From Rhodoferax sp. GW822-FHT02A01 (lineage in GTDB: Bacteria; Pseudomonadota; Gammaproteobacteria; Burkholderiales; Burkholderiaceae_C): DNA of 64,000 nucleotides. The notes under the pieces were generated by a model. It was not told the DNA's origin. It worked only from the letters and a program-made list of their open reading frames with translations, and did no database searches. Both the position numbers and the translations under genes were made by a program. Shown in pieces: positions 57,958 through 64,000 of this stretch (its first letter is position 1; each line of letters starts with the position of its first letter). Where the stretch lies: positions 4,898,001 through 4,962,000 of the forward strand of contig NZ_CP152376.1 in the NCBI RefSeq assembly GCF_038784515.1. The letters are read 5' to 3'.

Positions 57958-59061
57958 TCAGCCAAGGGTTGTGTTCTGTTCCAGCGCCCATTGCACGTGT
58001 TCGCGCACCAGGGCACTCTCGTGGGCAGCGCGGCGTTGCAGGGCATCGTGCATGCTTTGTCGCAACGTGGAGTCGGGTTCGTTGCGCAGTGCATTGCCCA
58101 GCGCCACTGCCACATTGCGCAGCCAGCGCTCGTGTCCAATGCGTCGGATCGGCCCGCCTTCGGTGTACTGCAGGAACTGCGCCTCGGTCCAGTCCAGCAA
58201 ATGGCACAGCCCCTGGCCGCTCAAATGCGCCCGCCCATCAAAGTCCGGCAGCGTAGCCCGCTTGGCAAACTTGTTCCAAGGGCAGACCAGCTGGCAGTCG
58301 TCGCAGCCATAGATGTGGTTGCCCATCAAGGGCCTGAGCTCCAGCGGAATGGAGCCTGCATGCTCAATGGTCAGGTAAGAGATGCAACGCCGTGCATCCA
58401 GCCGATACGGGGCCACGATGGCGCGAGTCGGGCAGACGTCCATGCAGGCGCTGCAACTGCCGCAATGGTCCTGCACCGGCACCGATTCAGGCAAAGCGCG
58501 GTCTACATAGATTTCGCCCAGGAAAAACATGGAGCCGGCCTCCCGGTTGAGCACCAGCGTGTGCTTGCCACGCCAGCCCTGTCCGCTGCGCACAGCCAGC
58601 TCGGCCTCCAGCACGGGGGCGGAGTCGGTGAACACGCGGTAGCCCAAAGGCCCTGCCTGCAGCACGATCGCATCGGCCAACTTCTGCAGGCGGCCGCGCA
58701 GAACCTTGTGGTAGTCCCGCCCCCGGGCGTAGAGCGACACTATGCCTTCCCCGCTTTGCTGCAGCCTACCCAGTTCCTGTGCCGACCAGTCGTCAGGCGC
58801 TGTGGCCGGCAGGTAGTCCATGCGTGCGGTGATGACGCTCACCGTGCCGGGCACCAGCTCGGCCGGTCGCGCACGCTTGAGGCCGTGACTGGTCATGTAA
58901 TGCATGTCGCCGTGGAATCCACGCTCCAACCATGCGAGCAATCCAGGCTCGGCAGAACGCAAATCCACACCGCTCACGCCAATTTGGGAGAATCCAAGCT
59001 GGCGAGCCGTTGCGCGTATGTGTGCAACCAGTGCCGTATCGAATGGAGTGCTGTGGATCAT
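57958..59061 (-). CDS. queG: Epoxyqueuosine reductase
   Basis: 367 residues; last step of queuosine tRNA synthesis, cobalamin-dependent with two [4Fe-4S] clusters. Cluster cysteines are in CGSCSACMDVCPT and CDDCQLVCPWNKF. The GHERWLRNVAVALGNAL region follows. Start at the ATG 59061; the open frame further upstream overlaps tsaE and is not coding. Divergent from tsaE. Confidence 0.94.
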   Translation of the reverse strand: MIHSTPFDTALVAHIRATARQLGFSQIGVSGVDLRSAEPGLLAWLERGFHGDMHYMTSHGLKRARPAELVPGTVSVITARMDYLPATAPDDWSAQELGRLQQSGEGIVSLYARGRDYHKVLRGRLQKLADAIVLQAGPLGYRVFTDSAPVLEAELAVRSGQGWRGKHTLVLNREAGSMFFLGEIYVDRALPESVPVQDHCGSCSACMDVCPTRAIVAPYRLDARRCISYLTIEHAGSIPLELRPLMGNHIYGCDDCQLVCPWNKFAKRATLPDFDGRAHLSGQGLCHLLDWTEAQFLQYTEGGPIRRIGHERWLRNVAVALGNALRNEPDSTLRQSMHDALQRRAAHESALVREHVQWALEQNTTLG

Positions 59062-59604
59062 CAACTGCCTATTGTAGAAACCGGAGCGTCCCAAGGGCTT
59101 GGAACCCGTGCTAGCGCGCCCTCGCTCACCTTGCACTGGGCCAATGAATCGGCCACGCAAACCTTTGCGCAAGCGCTGGCTCAGCAGCCACAACTTGGCA
59201 ATGCCTTCATTACCTTGCGTGGAGACTTGGGCGCGGGCAAGACCACGCTGACGCGTTACCTGTTGCAGGCCCTGGGGGTAACCGGGCGCATCAAGAGCCC
59301 TACCTACACCATTGTGGAGACCTATGAAACGGACCGCTGCGCCGTCTCCCACTTTGACTTCTACCGCTTCAACGACCCACAGGAATGGGAAGACGCCGGC
59401 TTTCGCGACATCTTTGCCAGCCCCGGCCTGAAGCTGGCAGAGTGGCCACAAAAGGCCGCCGGACTGCTGCCCGTGGCCGACCTGGACATCCATCTGGAAA
59501 CCGATGCTGACGGCGTACGCCGGGTCACACTCAATGCCCACACGCCAGTCGGTGAGGAACTGCTGCAGGGGTTGACCCCATCTGGCGAAGGTGCCAAGCC
59601 ATGA
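59053..59604 (+). CDS. tsaE: tRNA threonylcarbamoyladenosine ATPase TsaE
   Basis: 183 residues; ATPase of the t6A modification complex. Walker A GDLGAGKTTLTR, then IKSPTYTIVETY and FDFYRFNDPQEWEDAGF are diagnostic. The GTG at 59053 overlaps the start of queG by nine bases on the opposite strand. No ATG is available before the conserved region; a later non-ATG start is possible. It overlaps amiC by ATGA. Confidence 0.9.
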   Translation: MDHQLPIVETGASQGLGTRASAPSLTLHWANESATQTFAQALAQQPQLGNAFITLRGDLGAGKTTLTRYLLQALGVTGRIKSPTYTIVETYETDRCAVSHFDFYRFNDPQEWEDAGFRDIFASPGLKLAEWPQKAAGLLPVADLDIHLETDADGVRRVTLNAHTPVGEELLQGLTPSGEGAKP

Positions 59605-61004
59605 AGCGTCGCGCCGCCCTGATACGCGCAGGCAGCGTGGTGCTGGCGCTGGGCCTGCCTCACATTGTGCGCGGCGCCACCATCGTGAGCGTGCGCGTGT
59701 GGCCAGCACCGGAATACTCGCGCGTGACCATTGAATCTGACACCGCGCTCACCGCCCGGCAAACCTTTGTCGCCAGCCCGCCGCGGTTGGCAGTGGACAT
59801 TGAAGGGCTCGTGCTCAGCCCCACGCTCAAGGAGCTGGTGGCCAAGGTCAAGTCCGATGACCCCAATATTGCAGGCATCCGCGTGGGCCAGTTCAGCCCC
59901 ACCGTCGTGCGGCTGGTGGTGGACCTGAAGAAACCGATACGCCCGCAGGTGTTCAGCCTGACACCGGTAGGCGCCTACCAGCATCGGCTGGTGTTTGACC
60001 TCTACCCCGAGCAGGAGGTGGACCCGCTGGAGGCGTTGATCAGCGAAAAGTTCGGGGATCACACCGCGGCGGCGACCCCACCGGCTGCACCGGCTTACGC
60101 TGCATCCGAAACCGCGGCCAGCGATCCGCTGGGTGATCTGATGGCGCGCCAAACACAAAAGCCTGTCAAACCCAAGACGGAAGCGAGCGCACCCACAACA
60201 GCCACCAAACCAACTGCCCCGGCTGCAGTGGCTGGCGCACCCGACACGCGCAACAACGAAGACCTGCGCAGCGGTACCGAACGCCTCATCATCGTTGCGC
60301 TGGACCCTGGCCACGGCGGCGAAGATCCCGGCGCCATCGGACCGGGCGGCACACGCGAAAAGGACGTGGTGCTACGCATTGCCCATTTGCTGCGCGACCG
60401 GATCAATGAGGGCTCTGTCAAGGGCAACGCCATGCGTGCCTACCTGACGCGCGATGCGGACTTCTTTGTGCCGCTGGGCGTGCGCGTGCAAAAGGCACGC
60501 AGGGTGCAGGCCGACCTGTTCGTCAGCCTGCATGCCGATGCATTCTTCACCCCGGACCCACAGGGTGCCAGCGTGTTTGCCCTCAGCGAAGGCGGCGCCT
60601 CCAGCAGTGCAGCGCGTTGGATGGCGGCCAAGGAAAACAAGGCCGACTTGATTGGTGGCCTCAACGTCAAGGCCAAAGACGCCACCGTGCAGCGCGCGCT
60701 GCTGGACATGAGCACCACCGCCCAGATCAACGACAGCCTCAAGCTGGGCAAAGGTCTGCTCGGTGAAATCAAGCGGGTGGGCAAGCTCCATAAGGGCACG
60801 GTGGAACAGGCGGCCTTTGCCGTGCTGAAGGCGCCCGACATTCCCAGCGTGCTGGTGGAAGCGGCTTTCATCAGCAACCCCAGTGAAGAAGCCAAGCTCA
60901 ACAGCGAGGAGTTCCAGATCAAATTGGCCGATGCGCTGATGCGCGGAATAGAAGCCTACTTCGCCAGAAACCCGCCGCTGTCGCGGGTGCGCACGACCAG
61001 TTGA
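59601..61004 (+). CDS. amiC: N-acetylmuramoyl-L-alanine amidase (AmiC-like)
   Basis: 467 residues. An N-terminal twin-arginine-like signal (MKRRAALIRAGSVVLALG) suggests Tat export. An AMIN domain for septal peptidoglycan localisation is at about 30-130, a Pro/Ala/Thr-rich linker at about 150-225, and an amidase_3 catalytic domain with ALDPGHGGEDPGAIG, a SLHADAF zinc histidine and VLVEAAFISNPSEE. It splits septal peptidoglycan in daughter-cell separation. The start overlaps the tsaE stop. Confidence 0.93.
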   Translation: MKRRAALIRAGSVVLALGLPHIVRGATIVSVRVWPAPEYSRVTIESDTALTARQTFVASPPRLAVDIEGLVLSPTLKELVAKVKSDDPNIAGIRVGQFSPTVVRLVVDLKKPIRPQVFSLTPVGAYQHRLVFDLYPEQEVDPLEALISEKFGDHTAAATPPAAPAYAASETAASDPLGDLMARQTQKPVKPKTEASAPTTATKPTAPAAVAGAPDTRNNEDLRSGTERLIIVALDPGHGGEDPGAIGPGGTREKDVVLRIAHLLRDRINEGSVKGNAMRAYLTRDADFFVPLGVRVQKARRVQADLFVSLHADAFFTPDPQGASVFALSEGGASSSAARWMAAKENKADLIGGLNVKAKDATVQRALLDMSTTAQINDSLKLGKGLLGEIKRVGKLHKGTVEQAAFAVLKAPDIPSVLVEAAFISNPSEEAKLNSEEFQIKLADALMRGIEAYFARNPPLSRVRTTS

Positions 61005-61011
61005 GCAGACG

Positions 61012-61028
61012 GCACGCCCGCGGCGTGC
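61012..61028. terminator. Possible terminator hairpin between amiC and the sugar ABC operon
   Basis: GCACGCC-CGC-GGCGTGC forms a perfect 7-bp stem in the 30-base gap between two convergent genes. It has no T-tract, so the role is uncertain. Confidence 0.4.
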
Positions 61029-61034
61029 GCGGGT

Positions 61035-62108
61035 CTATGCCTCAATGCGGATGCCAGTGGCCTTGTCGAACCAGTTGTTGTGGCGGCCGCTGACCGACAT
61101 GCCGACGTGCTCACCGATATTGAGCTTGGTATTGGCCGGAGCGCGTACCGTGATCAGCCCGGCAGCCGTCTTGACCACCACGTAGGTGTCTGCGCCTGTG
61201 GGCTCCACCAGCAGTACCTCGCCGCGCCAGGCAGCGTTTTCATCCAGGTGGATGTGCTCAGGGCGTTGGCCCAGGGTAATGGCGCGCCCCGTGGGCGCGG
61301 GCAGTTCCAGCGAGCCACCGGTAAAGACGAAACGGGTTTGCGCGCCCTCGCCTTCTGCACGCCCGTCGATGAAGTTCATCATCGGTGAGCCAATGAATCC
61401 CGCCACGTAGATGTTGATGGGCGTACGGTAGATCTCGTCGGGTGTGCCGATCTGCTGCAGCACGCCGTCCTTCATCACGGCGATGCGGCTGCCCAGCGTC
61501 ATGGCCTCGATCTGATCATGGGTCACATAGACACTGGTGATCCCGCTGACCAGGTGCAGTCGCTTGATTTCGGCACGCATTTCCACGCGCAGCTTGGCAT
61601 CCAGATTGGACAGCGGTTCATCAAACAGGAACAGTTGCGGGTCGCGCGCCAGAGCCCGCCCCATGGCTACGCGCTGGCGCTGGCCGCCCGAGAGCTGCGA
61701 GGGGCGGCGGTCCAGCAGGTTCTCGATCTGCAGCATGGCCGCCACTTCATGAATGCGCTTGGTACGCACGTCCTTGGGCACTTTGCGCATCTCCAGCGCA
61801 AAACCGATGTTGTCTTCCACGCTCATGGTCGGATACAGCGCATAGCTCTGAAACACCATGGCAATGTCGCGCTGGGCCGGAGCCACACCGATCACGTCGC
61901 GTCCGCCAATACGCAAGGAGCCTTCGGTCGGCTCCTCCAGCCCGGCAATGATGTTGAGCAAGGTGGACTTTCCGCAACCCGAGGGGCCCACAAGAATCAG
62001 GAACTCACCGGGTGGTACCGTGATGTCGATTTTCTTGAGCACTTCCACGGCGGCAGCGCCTTTGCCAAAGACCTTGCGGATGCCTGCGATTTCAAGAGAG
62101 GAAGCCAT
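61035..62108 (-). CDS. Sugar ABC transporter ATP-binding protein (UgpC/MalK family)
   Basis: 357 residues; the CUT1-family ATPase with Walker A GPSGCGKST, signature LSGGQRQRVAMGRAL, Walker B LFLFDEPLSNLDA, and a C-terminal TOBE/OB regulatory domain (from about 240). It is last in the operon, six bases after the second permease. Confidence 0.93.
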   Translation of the reverse strand: MASSLEIAGIRKVFGKGAAAVEVLKKIDITVPPGEFLILVGPSGCGKSTLLNIIAGLEEPTEGSLRIGGRDVIGVAPAQRDIAMVFQSYALYPTMSVEDNIGFALEMRKVPKDVRTKRIHEVAAMLQIENLLDRRPSQLSGGQRQRVAMGRALARDPQLFLFDEPLSNLDAKLRVEMRAEIKRLHLVSGITSVYVTHDQIEAMTLGSRIAVMKDGVLQQIGTPDEIYRTPINIYVAGFIGSPMMNFIDGRAEGEGAQTRFVFTGGSLELPAPTGRAITLGQRPEHIHLDENAAWRGEVLLVEPTGADTYVVVKTAAGLITVRAPANTKLNIGEHVGMSVSGRHNNWFDKATGIRIEA

Positions 62109-62113
62109 TGTTC

Positions 62114-62968
62114 TTATCCTTTCACGGCGCCGGCCGTGAGTCCTTTTACAAAATACTGACCGGCCAGAATGTAGACCAGCATGGTGGGCAAGCCGGCGAT
62201 GACGGCAGCGGCCATGTCCACGTTGTAGTTCTTCACGCTGCTGGTGGTGTTGGCCATGTTGTTCAAGCCCACGGTAATGGGTTTGCTGTCGGCTCCGCTG
62301 AATGCCACGCCGAACAAGAAGTCGTTCCAGATATTGGTGAACTGCCAGATCAGGGTCACCATCATGATGGGCGTGGACATGGGGATGACGATGCGCCAGA
62401 AGATGCGCCAGAACCCGGCACCGTCCAGACGCGCAGCATTCACCAGTTCACCTGGAATGGCCGTGTAGTAGTTGCGAAAGAACAGCGTCGTGCTGGCGAT
62501 ACCCGCCAGGCAGTGGACAAGCACCAACCCACCCACTGAACTCGACAGGTGCAGATAGCCAAGCACCTGGCTCATGGGCAGCAGAACCACCTGGAACGGC
62601 ATGAACACGCCAAACAGCAAGAAGCCAAACAGAACGTCACTGCCCTTGAACTTCCACATGCTCAACACATAGCCGTTGATGGCACCCCAGGCTGTGGAGA
62701 TAAGTACTGCCGGCACCGCCATGCTGACCGAATTCCAGAAATAAGGGCGCAGTCCGCGGCAGTCCACGCCGGTGCAAGCCTGCTCCCAAGCCAGCTGCCA
62801 GGAAGACCAGTTCATGCTCGTGGGCAGGCTCATCAAGTTGCCGGCGCGGATCTGGTCCGCATCCTTAAAGGACGTCACCAGCATCACGTACATCGGGGCC
62901 AGAAACAGCAGGGCCGCAACGACCAGGAAGCTGTAGACCACCAGACGATGAAAGGATTGGGTTTTCAT
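62114..62968 (-). CDS. Carbohydrate ABC transporter permease (MalG family)
   Basis: 284 residues with about six membrane helices and the EAA loop VNAARLDGAGFWRIFWRIVIP. It forms the inner-membrane channel with the MalF-type permease upstream, from which it is two bases apart. Confidence 0.92.
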   Translation of the reverse strand: MKTQSFHRLVVYSFLVVAALLFLAPMYVMLVTSFKDADQIRAGNLMSLPTSMNWSSWQLAWEQACTGVDCRGLRPYFWNSVSMAVPAVLISTAWGAINGYVLSMWKFKGSDVLFGFLLFGVFMPFQVVLLPMSQVLGYLHLSSSVGGLVLVHCLAGIASTTLFFRNYYTAIPGELVNAARLDGAGFWRIFWRIVIPMSTPIMMVTLIWQFTNIWNDFLFGVAFSGADSKPITVGLNNMANTTSSVKNYNVDMAAAVIAGLPTMLVYILAGQYFVKGLTAGAVKG

Positions 62969-62970
62969 GC

Positions 62971-63849
62971 TTAGCGCTCGTGGGGTTTGGAGCGGAGTTC
63001 GCTATACAGATAGGGCACCACGATGGCGGCCACGGTCACCAGCATCATGGTGGCGCTCGCCGCCCCCAGACCCAGTTGACCACGGTTGAAGCTCATGGTG
63101 AACATGAAGGTCGCCGGCACATCGCTGGAGTAGCCGGGGCCGCCCGCCGTGAGCGCCATGACCAGATCGAAACTCTTGATCGACAGGTGCGAGAGCACCA
63201 GGATGATGGAGAACATCACCGGTCGCATGATGGGCAGGATGATGCGCCAGTAGATGCGGGGCAACGAAGCGCCGTCAATCTGGGCCGCCCGAATGATGTT
63301 GTCGTCAATGCCACGCAGACCCGCCAGAAATAGCGCCATGGCAAATCCTGCGGACTGCCAGACACCGGCGATGACGACGCAGTAGATAGCCGTTTCGCTT
63401 TGCACCAGCCAGTCGAAGCTGAAGCTGGACCAGCCAAAATCGTGCATCAGTTTTTCCAGCCCGAGGCTGGGGTTGAGAATCCATTTCCAGGCCGTTCCCG
63501 TCACGATGAAGGACAAGGCCATGGGATAGAGATAGATGGTGCGCAAGAAGCCTTCTGCGCGCACCTTCTGGTCCAGAAAGATTGCCAGCACCATGCCCAG
63601 AATCAGTGAGCCACCGACATACAGGCTGCTGAAGATGCCCAGGTTCTTGAGGGCGACATACCAGCGGTCCATGTCCCAGAGTCTGGCGTATTGATCCAGC
63701 CCTACGAACTCGCTGTAATTGGGCAGCATGTGCGAGTTGGAAACGGAAAGAATGCCGTTCCAGATCATGAAGCCATAAATGAAGGCAAAGCCGAATACAA
63801 ATCCGGGTGCCACCACCAGTTTGGGCAACAGGTCTTCCAGCTTTTTCAT
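62971..63849 (-). CDS. Sugar ABC transporter permease (MalF family)
   Basis: 292 residues from the ATG at 63849 (a TTG two codons earlier is possible). MalF-type, with about six helices and the EAA loop RAAQIDGASLPRIYWRIILP. Similarity in pattern to glucose/mannose-type GtsB-like permeases suggests a monosaccharide, but this is not proven. Confidence 0.9.
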   Translation of the reverse strand: MKKLEDLLPKLVVAPGFVFGFAFIYGFMIWNGILSVSNSHMLPNYSEFVGLDQYARLWDMDRWYVALKNLGIFSSLYVGGSLILGMVLAIFLDQKVRAEGFLRTIYLYPMALSFIVTGTAWKWILNPSLGLEKLMHDFGWSSFSFDWLVQSETAIYCVVIAGVWQSAGFAMALFLAGLRGIDDNIIRAAQIDGASLPRIYWRIILPIMRPVMFSIILVLSHLSIKSFDLVMALTAGGPGYSSDVPATFMFTMSFNRGQLGLGAASATMMLVTVAAIVVPYLYSELRSKPHER

Positions 63850-63883
63850 GAGCAATCCAAAAGAGGGAGCTTAACAGGCAGAC

Positions 63884-63913
63884 AAGGGGCCGCACCTTGC
63901 GATGCGGCCCCTT
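63884..63913 (-). promoter_or_regulatory. Intercistronic stem-loop between binding protein and permease genes
   Basis: A perfect 11-bp stem (AAGGGGCCGCA, 63884-63894, with TGCGGCCCCTT, 63903-63913) and an 8-nt loop between the binding-protein stop and the permease start. It probably gives high binding-protein and lower permease expression by RNA stabilisation or partial termination, as in other binding-protein operons. Confidence 0.6.
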
Positions 63914-63925
63914 GCTACAACACGA

Positions 63926-64000
63926 TTACTGGGTCTTGGCGGCCTTGGCGATGTTCTTCACACCGTCGGCAACCGAGATCTTGTCATCGTTCCAGAACTG
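63926..64000 (-). CDS. Sugar ABC transporter substrate-binding protein (C-terminal end, partial)
   Basis: The last 24 codons of a minus-strand gene running off the right edge, ending DGVKNIAKAAKTQ. The position before the two permeases, the Lys-rich helical end and the distance identify it as the family 1 solute-binding protein of this transporter. Confidence 0.75.
   Translation of the reverse strand, partial: QFWNDDKISVADGVKNIAKAAKTQ

Noticed and set aside
57958..59709. Long continuous minus-strand frame joining queG to sequence opposite tsaE
   Set aside because: The part upstream of 59061 has no homology and overlaps tsaE and amiC; the family start of queG is the ATG at 59061.

Overview
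The window is about 64 kb of G+C-rich (roughly 60%+, by eye), tightly packed bacterial chromosome. Gene content and order (murJ/rpsT, argD-argF, dapA-bamC, pyrG-kdsA-eno-ftsB, coaBC-dut, queG/tsaE-amiC, a PA2779/PA2778-type pair) and the intergenic repeats point to a betaproteobacterium of the Burkholderiales, most likely Comamonadaceae (Rhodoferax/Curvibacter/Polaromonas-like). That placement is inference; there is no rRNA here to confirm it. I see no transposase, prophage, CRISPR array, tRNA or rRNA, and no stretch over 300 bases without a gene.

Layout. 1-4.5 kb: end of an unidentified gene, a GlxA-type regulator, a SirB1-family protein, murJ, rpsT and a DUF3579 protein. 4.7-7.6 kb: argD-argF with a leader stem-loop, then a VOC protein and a cysteine-cluster protein. 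7.7-9.9 kb: kynU-kynA for tryptophan to anthranilate, without an adjacent kynB. 9.9-17 kb: a minus-strand block with a polar amino-acid ABC transporter, its GntR/FCD regulator, a PhyH-family oxygenase, a SnoaL-like protein, an alpha/beta hydrolase and an orphan LivK-type binding protein; it looks like an uptake and catabolism unit of unknown substrate. 17-26.6 kb: a complete histidine-utilisation region, hutUH divergent from hutCDIGF, with interleaved promoters over a palindromic operator, preceded by a LysR regulator that carries two HTH domains. 26.7-33.7 kb: exported and hypothetical proteins, an AcpA-like phosphatase and an FAD monooxygenase. 33.8-38.2 kb: parC and parE. 38.3-51.5 kb: housekeeping genes (dapA, bamC, JmjC ribosomal oxygenase, FKBP, dut, coaBC, pyrG, kdsA, eno, ftsB). 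51.5-61 kb: hslO, gamma-carbonic anhydrase, ferritin-like protein, EAL-HDOD protein, xerD, AEC transporter, nicotinamidase-like hydrolase, queG, tsaE, amiC. 61-64 kb: a sugar ABC transporter that runs off the end.

The most unusual signal is a pair of 96-bp palindromic elements. One is intergenic (14521-14616). The other is inserted in frame inside hutD (22598-22693, exactly codons 35-66). Each has 27-bp arms around a 42-nt centre. The centre is conserved in sequence. The arms differ between copies, but both arms of each copy changed together, as in a maintained hairpin. This resembles the known concept of in-frame palindromic elements (as in Rickettsia), but I do not recognise this family. 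A second repeat family occurs three times, each copy abutting the stop codon of a minus-strand gene.
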